DNA from: Lithospermum erythrorhizon
Lineage: Eukaryota; Streptophyta; Magnoliopsida; Boraginales; Boraginaceae
Length of the DNA: 64,000 nucleotides
Assembly: GCA_019722365.1 (NCBI GenBank)
Contig: JADFUC010001925.1
Coordinates: 806,001 to 870,000, forward strand
Direction: 5' to 3'
In this document: in pieces, positions 37,882 to 50,822 of the stretch
Layout of the letters: the number at the start of each line of letters is the position of its first letter
Position numbering within the stretch: position 1 is the first letter of the stretch
Made by a program: the position numbers and the translations under genes
Notes under the pieces: generated by a model
What the model was told of the DNA's origin: nothing
Database searches by the model: none
Seen by the model: the letters and a program-made list of their open reading frames with translations, nothing else

Positions 37882-39736
37882 ATCGCAGACGTAGATCGGG
37901 TCGTAGTCAGTTGGGAGTTTAAGAATCAATTATCGGAAGCCGAAGGAATCATGGACAATACTGCAGTAAATTTGATTTTAATCGATTTTCCACATCGAAG
38001 ATGCGCATTTTATGGGACATTCCATTGCAAAGTTCGAACAAACCACTGCGAGTAGTTCTCAGTTACTGAATGGTGATTTAATTGGATAATCGGGACAGCA
38101 AGGCTTTAAAGCGATCATGCCTTGTTTGTTAAGGAACGAGTTGCTAACGCTAAGGAGCACCACCACAAAGGGGTCAATGTAAGCGTTTTGATGCCTGCAT
38201 GGTAAAACCTTCCAAATAATACGCTATTTCACGAAAACTATTTCACCTTAAGATAGTCGAAGTACACCCATAGCGGTGACACCTTTAATGATTTCACAAG
38301 ATTATTAATCAACTGTCGACGTAAATGTTAATGTTGGATTTATGAGATGCAAGGCCCGATTTTGTTGGCTTGCTACTCCGAAAGTTGGGAGCCAATGAGG
38401 CTTTGGGTTAGTAATTCCGTAGTACTCAAATGCTGGAACTTTAAGGTGGTCAGAGCGATCCCTCGCCTAAGGAGGTACGTAGTTTCCATGCCGGCAAAAG
38501 TAAGCGGGTTCTGCATTAACTGCAGGAAGAGGGTTAACAAAGCAGACGTATGCTTTGAAACAGGAGATCACAGAGCAGTGGCGCAGGGCACTCGATCTTC
38601 GTTGCCGTACGCAAACGCGTCACGAAGAGTAAGACCGCAAAGCCTAATCTACGACGCTTATGCCGCTATTGAGCGATTATTCTCGACGCTTTGGTTTTAT
38701 CTGAATGCTTCCGCGGATTCCCTTGACAAGAGATTTCGAGTTTTTCTCATACTGCATGACGTATGTAATGGTGAATTATGCTTCGACCATGGACCGCTTC
38801 ATCTTGCCACGGTGAACAATGGATGTACAGGGACAAGCGATGTGAATCAAGTTGTCGAATGGTTCTTCGAAACCGACAGTAGTATGTTCCAAATTAAAGT
38901 AAGCAGCTTAATTTCTAATTGACAAGGATGGTTATTAACCATTGGGCATAGAACCGGAAGGTTGTTCGGGAGCAATGGTAATAGCAAAAGCGTAAGCTTC
39001 ATGATTTATACTTGGATCGACTAAGCCAAGAAGTTGGAAGAGGCGATCCTGCGCGCAGGCGTTGTTGAGATTCGACACGAGTTTTACCAAGATGTAGCCA
39101 GACGGTTGCCGGTAAGCGAAATTCCCTCGCTCGACGCAGATTCTCGAGATTCGAGCCGCAAATGAAGATGCATCAAGGCCGAAAGATACCCTAACCGACA
39201 CGTAATACTTCGCTTTCAGCGACGAGTTCGAGGTCAAGGAACTCTCGTGATGCAACCCGCCCGTGGTTTCAGACATGAATCATCTCGAAGTTGGGCTGAA
39301 ATAAGCTTTCAAAAGTCGCGGGAGAGGTATTCTAACCTCTTGATTCTTTGCTAACTCGTTGAAAGGTGTTCGATCAAACACGCAGGCCAATGAATTGGGA
39401 CATGGAAGTCGCCGACGTAAATGGGAAGCAGTAGAATTATCGACGACCAATCAAATCCTCGGAGTATTTCCCATGTTCAAGTCAAGATCATGAAGATCGT
39501 TATGAAAAGCGCAGAGCACAAGCATCGTCTCCGAATTCAGTGAAGTTCAAATCCAAGTGTAAGATCATTATTCCATTCTCTTCTTGTGAGTCAAGTTCGT
39601 GTCATTCGTGGATGTTCGATCAAAAAGAAGATATCAAGCTGGGGATCACTTCAAAGGAGTTCGTGGATGATGAACTCCGGGAAGGTCACGCACGGTGCTT
39701 GAAGACTCCGTGATCCAAAATTCGCTTCAAGCGAGA

Positions 39737-40331
39737 TTGGCTTGAGGCCTGGGGCGCCACTTTCGGTCTCTACATGACGATCATCGAGAGCTCACTGCAC
39801 TGTGGGGTCCTCAATGGGCCCTGACAGCATCTCTATTATTCTGTCTCTCAGATAGCTATTCAAGAGAGTCATCACCGAGAGGCATATCGAGGGGGCTCAT
39901 CGAATTGCAGGTCTCACGAGTCCTCATGGACTGACGGCAGCCAGCACTCGGCGCGGTTTTGACTCATACCTACTTCGACCGTTGCGCTGTGTTTCTTCCT
40001 ATATATGATGTTCTTTATACGCTTGCTATCACAAAATTAACATACAAACAATCTCAGAGAGAATATTATTGAATCATCATCAATACATTAAGTGCGAGGC
40101 TTTGTTATTGGGAATACTGCTTATAAAAGATACTCAATCGGTTTCGTTTCAATTGACAGAATCAGAAGAATCTTCCTATTGGTTTTTTGAGCGGATTTAC
40201 GCAGTTAAAGAACAGGACGCACCTTCTACATCGGTTTAACCCGTATAAATTTTTGTGTTTATTTATTCTATTTAAATTGTTTTATTGACATTAAAACTAC
40301 GAAAGTTATGCCAATGTTTTAAATCCTAACA
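39737..40331 (+). repeat. 3' LTR of gag-only element copy 2
   Basis: It begins near TTGGCTTGAGGCC after a purine-rich AAGCGAGA tract and ends TTTTAAATCCTAACA. The start is altered compared with the 5' LTR, so the first bases are uncertain. Confidence 0.7.
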
Positions 40332-41324
40332 TCGCTACCATTTACAAGTTTTGAAAAGTGTTGTAATAACCTAGAATCAAACCTCGTGCGGTAAAGATGA
40401 GAGCATTGCGTCGCTACCAAATATCATTAACATTTGATAATTTTTTCACTTCGATCACCTTATTTCGACAATGCACCGCTTAATCACTCTTACATTTCGA
40501 ATTTATAGAAGGTTTTGCAACTCATCATGTTTTAAGCATTATCATTTATTTTGGGGCGCTTAAGCATTTTAATGTTTATTATAATCTTTATCTATTAATG
40601 TATTGCTAATTTAACTTACTTCTTCAAAAATATCATTAGTTTCCTTACTTTTGAAAAGTTTTGTTCCAGTCAAATGGACTAATGGGTAACGGCAACTTTG
40701 TCTTTATTCGTGTTAACGTAAACGTATTCTTTCTGAAAGCTGGAATATTTAAACATATTAAATACAATCATTAAACAAAATTAATTACTATGAACTACTT
40801 TTTTCAATTCAAAAGAATTGACTTTATCACTAAATTTTTAATTTTTAATTATTTTTAATAATTAAAAATTAATATTAGCGAAAATATTTTTAAAAGCATC
40901 TAATCCAATTATATAAATTTTTATTTTTCAAAATAAATTTAATAATTAATAAGAATTGGCCAAAGCTTCAATTAAAAAATCAAACATCAATTGCTTTCAA
41001 TTGTAAATTATAAGTTGATTACAAAATTCAAAACTTGACAACTTTTTGAAATGCAAGTACTAAAACATAATTAAGCAATAATTCATTAATAAGAAGTAGC
41101 CAAATCAATTCTCCAAACAAGAAATCTAAGCATGACCAGCTATGGTGCATTAGCTAAAACCAGAACAAAATGAAGAACTTAATAAACATACCAAATATTA
41201 ATAAAAATCATTTCAATCAGAAAGATTGAATAAAATACAATTCCCGTCTAAAATCGTATTCGACTCGATTCAAATTCTTATCCTTTCAACTTAAATTTCA
41301 ATCACAACCACTAATTTCGAACAC
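40332..41324. other. AT-rich sequence 3' of the NHL3-like gene
   Basis: No gene is recognised. The part adjoining 41324 is presumably the 3' UTR of the NHL3-like gene. Confidence 0.4.
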
Positions 41325-42307
41325 TCACAAATTCCAATCAAGACCACACTTGGTAGACTCGAACTTCAAATCATACGATGAAGATGTCCGATTTCCACTA
41401 GTCAACGGCACCGTCAAACCACAATTAATCCTAGGCTTGAATTTCGAACTTTTAATCAACCCCACCTTAAATCTCAACCTCAAATAAATCTTCAAATCAA
41501 TATCATATTTTTCCTCATCTTTATCTTTATTGTATTCCGATACACCATCATCTCCAAGCACCATAACACTTTGTCCCTTTAACACAACGTTTTCAAGAAA
41601 AGTGCTATTCTTGTGCCCCTGATCAAAGAAAACTGTTAGGTTTAATTAATGATATGGTTCATGATTTTCGTTAATTATTTATTCAATTTTAATGTAAAAA
41701 ATCCAAAAAAGATTACCAAAATTCGTTGAACCATAAATAAACTAATATAATTGACATTATTAATTTTTTTTTTTGGAGAAAATGATATGTATTGTCTAAA
41801 ATGTACTAAAAGAAGAAAAAAAATGACATAATTTATATTTTTAATGAACAAAAAATTTAATATAGCGTAACTTTTCACCTGATAAAAAGGCTGAACATTT
41901 GTACTACCAAATCGTTTCCCTTCATACAACCCCCTCAGTTCAAAAGCATCATAATAAATCCCGATTCGTTTGTTGGGGTTTCGAATGGTTACATTAAGTG
42001 CAAGATTATAGTAAAGGGTGTTGTTATTTGTGTTGAAATTGAATTGGGTAAGTGTAGCATTAGTGGTGTAGAATTTGAGCATATTGGGTCTGAAAATGAA
42101 CCAGAAGAGGAGGGTGAAAAGTGCAAGAATGACTAAAATGGTGCAGATGATTTGGAGGATGCAGCTACAGAGGCAGTTGAATATGCAGCTGCAGCAGCAG
42201 CTGAAGGGGTTGCAGCAGCATGAGCCGCCGCGGCCGGGGCTGTGGTAGGTGGTGGTTGGGGGTGGGGGTATGGAGGGTCCATAGTAGGCTCCGTTCAAAT
42301 GGGCGAA
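41325..42307 (-). CDS. NHL3: NDR1/HIN1-like protein, NHL3-like, 2 exons, start codon not visible
   Basis: NHL3 proteins are plasma-membrane LEA-2 (WHy-domain) proteins induced in defence responses. Exon 1 is 42307-41879 and exon 2 is 41618-41325, joined in phase 0 at FYQ|GHKN, a conserved family motif. The order is LNGAYYGPSIPPPP (characteristic N terminus), a Cys-rich CCCNPFSCCCSC stretch (residues about 33-50), a transmembrane helix (about 52-72), then the LEA-2 domain with NVTIRNPNKRIGIYYDAFE and RFKVGLIKSSKFKPRINC. The end is KCGLDWNL. At about 240 residues it is close to Arabidopsis NHL3 (231). The reading frame runs to a TAA at 42344-42346 without any ATG: the codons aligned with family Met-Ala-Asp-Leu-Asn read Phe-Ala-His-Leu-Asn. 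Either the start codon is mutated or the sequence is wrong there. A TATAAA box lies at 42371-42376. Confidence 0.9.
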
Positions 42308-42659
42308 TATGGTTTGGTGGGGAGGGGAGGGGAAGCTGTGATATTATTGATTAAGATGAGACCATATAAGTTTATAGTGGATATGTTGGTATGGCGGAGT
42401 GGAAAGGTTAGGTTTTATGACGGGATGATATTGAAGATCATTAATATTTGAATTTTTGATATTTCGGTCAATGTAATTTAATGTTGTCCTAATTTAAACA
42501 ATTTTCCAAAATTATTTTATTGGACTATTTCTGTTTATTTTGTTTGTTAATTTGAAAAAACAAATATTTCAACATAAAGAGAAAGTGGGGCGTAAAATTG
42601 TTTATTATGCTTAGATGTTCAACTCAAAATAAGACTGGTGTAAAATAATTTGTCATTTT
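42308..42659 (-). promoter_or_regulatory. NHL3-like promoter region
   Basis: On the minus strand CTATAAAC (42370-42377) lies about 65 bp before the expected start and is a plausible TATA box. A CT-rich leader (CCCCTCCCCTCCCC) follows at 42318-42334. The remainder is AT-rich. Confidence 0.5.
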
Positions 42660-42880
42660 AATTTAAACTACCAAAAATACGATATTAAAGAAAACTAATA
42701 AAATACGATCTCTCATTAAACTTATAAAATTTGGTCCTGCATGAACAGCATCTAAAATTGGGTCCTTGGCCGAACATTTCAAAATACGATCCCAAACAGA
42801 GAAATTTGGTCTCAAAGGAACGCGAGGAAAATTTGGTCTCATAAACACGATGAAAATTTGGTCTTGGCCTAAATGTATTA
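42660..42880. repeat. Short tandem array related to the 56.6-57.5 kb array
   Basis: About seven units of 22-30 bp, each centred on AAATTTGGTC or AATACGATC, are seen on the plus strand. In reverse complement each unit starts GA[GT]ACCAAATTTT. This is the same pattern as GACCATATTTTCG in the large array at 56640-57480, but in opposite orientation. Confidence 0.6.
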
Positions 42881-44099
42881 AATATGATAACGGGGCAAAC
42901 TATGCCTGTAAACTGAAAGCGAACTATACCGAACTATGGTAGTTTGTATTCTACCGAAGTATACCTCCTAACCTAAGCTTCGTTCACCGAATTCGAATTT
43001 AACGTATGTTCAAGTTTGAGTTCGAAGGGTTTTAAAAATATACATTCGCCCGAATTTTACGGCTCAATCATATAATTGCTTATTTTATATCTTATCTCTA
43101 AAAATAATATTACATACTTAAAAATTATCAATAAAATAATTTTTATTTGAAGTTCAAATCCTAATTAAAATAACAATCAAAATCTTAAATTGAAATAATT
43201 GAACCAAAATGAAACAATTGAACCAAATTAAATCAATTGAAATAATAATTAAAATCCTAAATTGAAACAATTTAAATATCTAATTCAATACCTAATTGAA
43301 CAAAAATAATACTTGATGAATACCTAATTGAAATCAGCATCAAACAAAGCCTGTCTAATTTCTAACCTTCATGTTAGTTTTTTAGTTTTGGGGTTTTTCA
43401 AACACTGGAAGGTTGTAATATAGGATGACTTGTAGAAGTTGTTATATAACGGGAGCGGAGAGAGCTGAGGAGTACTTTCACAGCTTTTTTTAGGTGCATA
43501 TCATGGGGGAGAGGAGGGGGAGTGAGGTTTCGTGAGGACGGGGTCACTTAAGGATTTATTTGGAGAGCGAGGGAAGAGAGGATGGTTTATGTATTATGAA
43601 TTTGTGAATTGGGCATTAATTAATATGTCGAACTCCATCGCTGACGCCAAGAAAGACCCCAGCTATTTTAATCCACGTCCAATGAGATGTACTTGTCATG
43701 CATATTCTGGCTTACGTCAACATTGTATGTGGCTACTTTAATTCGTCCGAAAGACATTCTGATAACCTCCCCACATTTGCCATTACCAAATTACATGGAA
43801 TTTCTATGTAGATCAACGATAAGAGTAATAAAAGAGGCTTGCGTTTGGGTGTGTATAACAGCTCATACTATTGTCGCTAGACCTTTTGCTTTTAATTTTC
43901 ATAATAATTATGATCTTACCTTCTAATTTCTACCTTGAAATCATAATTCCCTTTATTTATTTATGATTTTTCAATTTATTCAATATATTTATGGGTCTTC
44001 ATTCATTAAGATCGAATTCATTTGTGTTTTATTTATCGATACAGGTCTGAATTTTTATTTAGAGTTAATGGATTGTATTTTTTGCTTTTTATTATTATT
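42881..44099. other. Intergenic or decayed repeat, left flank of the Copia element
   Basis: Positions 42890-43080 contain CGAACT/GTTCG-rich sequence similar in style to 53640-53860. Positions 43150-43345 are a degenerate repeat of 'CCTAATTGAA' and 'AAATTGAAACAATT'. Between 43430 and 44099 there are medium-length open plus-strand stretches (43532-43741) without recognised homology. Confidence 0.4.
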
Positions 44100-44440
44100 T
44101 GAAGAAGCTGTCCATATCCATGCACATTGCAATGCAGTTCATGACATGTCCCAGGAGTCAGTTTGAGTCTTCCATAGTATTAGGAAAGTTGTTTATGTTT
44201 GAATAAGCTATCTTATCTCATTAAGTAGCCGTTGAGTCTATTAGTTAGTTAGCTATTTCCATGAAGTTGTTATCTTATAGGTAGGCTATCTTTTAGCTTA
44301 TTAGTTAGTGCATTTGTAATCTTCCTGAGTACTATATAAAGCCACTGAATGAATCAATAAACGAGAAAGTTTCTTCCAAGCATTCGAGTACAAAGCCAGT
44401 TCTTCCTGTGCAACTGCTTTTTGGTTTCTGATTGCTAACA
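44100..44440 (+). repeat. 5' LTR of the Copia element
   Basis: It begins TGAAGAAGCTGTCC and ends TTGCTAACA, with an ACTATATAAAG TATA-type promoter at about 44331. It is followed by a corrupted primer-site region (TTCCTGCATCGTGAGCG). Confidence 0.85.
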
Positions 44441-45111
44441 TTCCTGCATCGTGAGCGAAAGTACGATTGAGTACCAGTGAGAAACTCAAGATCGCTGAAA
44501 TGCTTCATCGCCCTCAGACGAGCGAAGACAAACACATACCAAGATACCTATCTTTGATGGCCATGACTATCGAGTGAATTAACGGAGAACTTATCAAGGC
44601 AAAAGGATTCGGGGACGACGAACGAGATCTTGTCGAAATAATACAAGAACTTTGCTCACTCGATAATCAATAAACCATGTTAGATTTAAGCAAAGACGGT
44701 GGATCATCGTGTAAAGCATTACCGTTGTGCTCTCGATCGAACCACTTTTGGAACAACACCGAGGTCTGGAAAGGTAATATGGGATCTATTGAAAAAGAAA
44801 TGGGCGGAATGAAAAGCAGAAGAAGGCATTGCGCAATTCAACGAGAAAGAGATTTTTAAATACCTGAGACGAAGAAAGGAGAGACACCCACTCATACTTC
44901 GCAGCGTACTCCAGTATTACAATAAATTGAGAAGCAAATGGAGAAGAGCTTCCGCATTCAAAGATGGGCTTGAGAAAGTCTTAAGGACATCGAGTGACGA
45001 GTTCACTTACATTGTCGCGGTCCATCGAGGAATCGCTATTATCGATAATACGTTCAGGATGATCTTTCAAAGCACACCGAACATGCATGCTCGTAAGTCA
45101 ATAAGACATTG

Positions 45112-47420
45112 TTAGCCTATATGACGTAATTGCAGGGGGGTAAATATGACTCAAGAGGTCGTTGACCGCTGACTTATACAAACTTTTAATTGTTTCACCG
45201 CACACGACTTTTTAGCAATTTGTAAACAAATGCGAATAGGCTAAAGTAGTATTAACACCCTCAAACGAATGCGCAGAAAAGACGGGAACAATAAACGATC
45301 TAGCAATCATTATGTGCAATAAAACATCCAAAACTCATTTTTGATCAATATAATAACATTAAGCTCATTCATGCATAATACGACAAGTCTATCTACTATC
45401 GATCAATCCTAGCAATCTATTAAACATACCACACACCAATACATGTATATACTAGGTGAGTTTAAGATATTCCTTGATAGCAAGTTTAATTAAGGATTTG
45501 ATCAAAAGCGAAATATAACAATTAAGTTCATTGAAATCAAACTATCCTAATCATGAATATCAATTAAGATCAACATGATATCTCTATTTTAGCTCGATTA
45601 ACCCCTGACATATCAATTTAACACACATTCAATTATATGCCGACATATTCAATAAAACAGATAAACTAGCATATAATCGATCCTAGCAATTCTAGCATAT
45701 ATATATAATATGTGCACAGCAAAGAGTGGGGGAGTTAAGACGCAAACCGACACTAAGCCACGAGGTCTTAATCTACATCCCCCGACCCAAATTTCTCACC
45801 TTAGGCTTTCACTAATCCACTAGATGGCTTTCAAATGTTGGTGAAGCCCAAACCAACTTTACAACTCTTAGCTCATAACTTCGTTAATACACGACTAAGA
45901 ACCCAAGTGACACACCCCAGATTTCAACCCAATCGTCGTGGAGACGCAAATTCCACTACCTCGAGTACTCTATGTCTTATTGCTTGCGCACTAGCCTCCC
46001 AACACTACAACAATCTACTGATTCCCTAGATTGAGTAAGCCTCACAACACCTCGACCTCAAGCCTCTAAGATGGGGCTAACAAATCCTCTAACTTAACGG
46101 ACATCTCTTTATAGAATGTAGATTGTTGTTTTATCCTCTAATCTAAATGCTCCTCAACGAGCTACAATAGGATTACAATTTGGCACAATTTATAACTCCT
46201 TACATCGAGTAGATAATACATCAAGCTTGTTCAACTCCTTGTTAGGTAGATAAGACTTCAAGCTCTTTAACTTCCCATTTGAGCATTTTATCAAACACCT
46301 TGAATGTTCTTTAGTTTCCCATTTCTCATTTCAAAGTTTAGAAGACAAAACCAAACTCACTTTGATAAATCAAAACTAAAGCTCATGTGTTTGAGATATT
46401 TGGTGTTTTGGGATTTAGAAATGAGTATAAAATATTTAGAATTTTTTGGGAAAGTTTGGGGAAGAGTTCAAGATTTGGTATTTAAAGCAGCTTAAAACGA
46501 GTTAAACGGACAAAACGGCTAGTTTTTGACACCCATCGAGACCTGCCCAGCAAAAAGCCAGATCGGCTGAGACCTCATCGAGACCCCCGTCTCGGACAAG
46601 AGCCTGACAAGGGCCATAAACTTAAAATCAGATTTCCGCCTGCTATAGCTCCGATTTAGACGCATTCAAAAGTTGAAAGATCTTTTCAAACCCTTTAATA
46701 AAATGAATTCAAATCCTAGTTTTATACACATTAAGATTTTCAAAATATTTTCTTTGACCAAACATTTTAAAAATATCGAAATCCAAGTACATCTTTTTAA
46801 GAAAAAATGATTTGAAAAATATCTCCCAAATAAGAACTTCAATCAAGATGAAGGAAAGAAAGTAAAGTAAGATTCAAGCCATAACTTTTACCTAATCTTT
46901 GGCTTGCATCCAAGACTCGTCTCTTCCGATCTTGATTTTTCGTGAACTTTTCTTCTTGGTCCTTTCATGACCAGTAGATTGAACGATCTTCTTCTTCATC
47001 GCCATTCTTCACTTTGAAGCTTTGTATGGTTGATTCTTCTTCTATCTCACCATACTCATATTTATATCGAAAATCACTCAAGCCTGGGCGACATTTCTTC
47101 ATTGTCTTCAATGCCTCGATATTGTGCTTGCTTGATATCAATGTCAACTTTGCGTCCGACAAAGACTCCTTCTAACATACCTATAAATTAAATCACTCTA
47201 AGACATATGTTAGATAGTAAATCATCGTTTAAGCCATCATTAAAACATGCACGGACTCCTAACCAACAAACTCCTCACGACGACAAACATCGATAGTCAA
47301 ACACATGTCCATAACTAATATAAAGGTTAAGACAGTGACACGGTTTGCTTTGTACTCACATGCTAGATAAAATAAAATATTTAAGCATACTACACGTGTA
47401 TTTCATGGAATCAACAATGT
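45112..47420. mobile_element. Nested insertion inside Copia gag
   Basis: Gag homology stops near 45110 and resumes at about 47430 just upstream of the zinc knuckle, so about 2.3 kb has been inserted. The insert has no recognisable protein but carries LTR-like traits: C-rich CATCCCCCGACC-type boxes at 45775 and CGAGACC-rich sequence at 46535-46620. It could be a solo LTR of a Gypsy element, but I could not find clean TG...CA ends or a target duplication, so both boundaries are approximate. Confidence 0.5.
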
Positions 47421-50400
47421 GACATATGAAGAAGATGATCACGCCAAGGTCAGCGGAGATCATGCTACGAGGCGCGAATAACGGCTCCAACGAGAGGGAA
47501 AGATATGGAAATGGCAGAGAAGTAAACATCAAATTTCAACAAGCGCAACCAATGGAATGTCGTTTCTGCGTCACAAAATCGACACTTCAAAGACGAATGT
47601 CCCGCTTCCGAATAAAGAGGCAAATCCACAGAAGGAAGCCATTTACGAAGATGATTTGGTTGTTAATGGCACAAATTGAAGAAACTGGGCTCAAAGAGAA
47701 ATGCATGTACGGCATCTTTCGACTCGTGGTGTTCAAAACCATGCGCAATAACTGTGATTTGTTTTCAAGTATCGATGTTAAAATGAATTACTCACAAACT
47801 CGAAATAATTCAAAAATGACAACAGTAGGAAAGTGGAACAATCAAGCTTGTAATTGGCCGAGTCACTTACAACGCTGAGAGATGCTTTTATTATGTTCCC
47901 GACTTAAAGACAAATCTGCTGAAAGCATCGGACAACCTGCAGTGAGGCGGCTTAACAATTATTTTCAAAGAAAGGACAATGCACATATATCATCCAAGGA
48001 GGCTAATCATTCACCAAACATGAAGGCAAACAGATGTTCACAATCCTTTCTAAATACGTGTAAAGACAAAGAAGTTGGCAAAGAGGACCGTCACAGATCA
48101 CCACACAAATGCATTGGACAAGTCTACGGCACTTGTAATGGTCATTCTCAGCTATTAATCGACCTGCATCTTACAAAAGCAAACAAACGGGGCAGACGAC
48201 CGCTGCTAATTCAAGACCGAAGCCACACGTACGATTGCCCTGAATGGAAAGCAAACCAGAGTCGCACACAAAGAAAGAACTGAGTGGCAAGTAGTTAATC
48301 TAGAACTCATCCAGGCATCATATGACCTATATCTCCTACTTTAAACAAGCCGGGAAAGAGGTATTTCTTGAGTTTTATCGATGATCATGTGAGGAAATCG
48401 CCGGGTTTACTTACTTAAGAAATCGACACTCTAGAGCATTTTAAAGTGTTTAAGAATCTAGTTGAAAATGACCAACGAGCACATAAAAATGCCTTATAAC
48501 CCATGTTTTAGTGAGTACACTGGCTTTGTTTAATGAATATTATACTAACACGGCATCAAGAGGCAATACACAAATCCATACACCCACAAGAAATCTGAAG
48601 TCACGGTGAGAGCATTGTGACGTTGATTTAACATGGTTGATCAATGTCATTACCAAAAGGATTCCTAAAACATCAAGGACCTGAGGTATCGTGAATCGAC
48701 TTTCTATATTTTAAATAGATGTCCAACCTTACAAAGAAAATATATCACACCACAAGTAAGCTGGAGTAGCCAAACCATCACCGATCACTGAGAATACGTG
48801 GGTTCAGACACACACAATGCTCCAGCGTCAATGGGGCGCAAATCGATAACGTACACTATCTACATTTTCTTAGAATTGCATGTAGGAACAAAAGGCCATA
48901 GATCGCTCAACACCGAAACCAAGAGGATAATAGTAAGCGCGACGCCGTATTTGAAGGTTAAAATCAACGGGAGCGGGAAACGATTATGAAGAACAAGCCG
49001 ATGTACAGAATCGAACGGACGATAAGAATACGGAAGAACAACGTGAGCCTACAATATGAAGAAAACCCGAAGTGAGTTGATAATGTGACGGCTCAACAAG
49101 CCAATCTAGTGAAATCTCAACTCGACACAATAAATGTGTATCAAGTTGACGAACAAATACGCATCAAGTAAGTAGTCAACCGCCGCAGGCTAACACATAC
49201 GTACCTCCAGCCGGACGAGCGACTACGCGCCGGGCGGACTTGTTGACGATGATGGTCAGACATGGCGCAAGACTAACCGATGATTTATCCAATCACATTC
49301 AACGGCTCTGTACAACATGAAAAGTGAGTGAAGCCAATGGATATGGAATCAACTCAATTAAAAAGAACAACACTGACCCTAATGTAACTATCAAAAAATA
49401 AGCAAAAGAATAGTGTCGTTGGGATTTTCAAGACTAAAGAATAAAACGGGAGAAATAACAAAGCATAAGTGCTGGGGCCGCGTGCAAAGTGGGATACTCA
49501 CAAAGCAGGTGATGGATTATACCGGCATATGACAAGAAAGGGCGATGACACACGAATTTATCATAGCTACTACGGGCATTTAACGATGCGCATCTATCAA
49601 ATGGACGTTAAGTCTACATTTTTACATGGCATCAGAGAATGTGTTTGTCGATCAACCACGAGGATACGAAAAGAAAAGTGCAAGTGACAGCTATGTATAA
49701 ATCGACAAAAGCACTCTATGGATCGAAACAGCTCCTGTGAGCCCGGTTAGAATCGAGACACACTTCAACAGTTAAGGCTTCAAGAAGTCAATAAATGGAA
49801 CAACATTATTCACTTCAAGCAGGTTGCATTTGTGTGTACTCTTACGACAAGGAAGCATATATGTCGATGATTCGATATATTACGTTAAACGACGAAATTT
49901 AACGGTGCAATTCAAGACCGCGAATGGGCGAATGAATTTGATACACGCATTGCACTGGAACGATTTAATTACTCTCGCATGTGTCGATTCAAAGGAATCT
50001 TTATATGTCGGTACATAATCACGAAATGCTTAAGAAGTTTGAATGTCTGACAAAGAACTCAAATAAGGTAATCCAATCGCTCCGTGCACCGTAGTCGGGA
50101 GCAAAGACGCCAAGGAAAGATAAATGGACGACTCAAGACAAACAGACAGAAAGTGAAACCCATGTACTCCAATATCCACAAGTGTTCGACATCACGTGAT
50201 ATCACCACCCGATTAGCGATATCGTTTCAAGACCCATCAACTACATCCTGGGCAACAAGAGGATATTCGTATATTTGAAGGAACAAATTAGTTTGGAATC
50301 TACTACAAAAGCGATACCACTTCAGGGAATTAAGAACTCCACAGATATAAGAACTACGCAGTGAGACATAAGATGTGAAAAACACAAGTGATACGTGTTT

Positions 50401-50822
50401 ATTCTCGAGTTCGTGAGCATTCATTGAGTTCAAAAGAAGAACCTATCAACATTATCGACTACTCAGTGTAGTTTTGGCTGGCAATTTTACTATTTGTGGT
50501 TGTCATGCTTATCAGGTCGTGGGTGATTCGTGAGGAACTGAAAGGAAGTAGACCGCACAGTAGATAAGACGCGATAATACCAACTATCAAGCTTTCTAAA
50601 ATCCAGCACGCATGGCAGAAAGCAAGCACATGTATGCACGTTATCACTTCTTAAGTGGACCCGGCCCACGGGATTATTGCTTTGATCATGCATGGTTCAG
50701 ATCATGGATATAATGACTAAACCTTCAAAGACAAAAGCATTTCAAAAGCAGAAACGCTACGGCACGTGTCATATTATCAAGTAATTCCAACGCTGAAACA
50801 ACATCTAGATTAAGGGAGTAGA

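Larger units (their letters stand above)
37382..40331 (+). mobile_element. Gag-only Copia-like LTR element with both LTRs (copy 2)
   Basis: The LTRs are about 37382-37881 and about 39737-40331 and enclose only 1.85 kb. The internal region aligns to copy 1: TTAATGATTTCA, 'TTATTAATCAACTGTCGACG', GAGATGCAAGGCC, then a zinc-knuckle-like CINCRKR at about 38511-38531 and VVEWFFETDSSMF at about 38850-38890. No reverse transcriptase or integrase fits or is visible. The element is therefore non-autonomous, resembling TR-GAG elements, and needs enzymes from a relative. Both LTRs end in AAATCCTAA(A)CA like copy 1. No matching target duplication was found (TTGGT versus TCGCT). Confidence 0.7.

Noticed and set aside
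37377..40336. Target-site duplication for gag-only element copy 2
   Set aside because: The flanking pentamers (TTGGT and TCGCT) do not match, so either the borders are off by a few bases or the element has recombined.
41675..41878. C-terminal extension of the NHL3-like protein
   Set aside because: The continuation past 41879 is intron read-through; splicing to 41618 restores the conserved FYQ-GHKN junction and LEA-2 domain.
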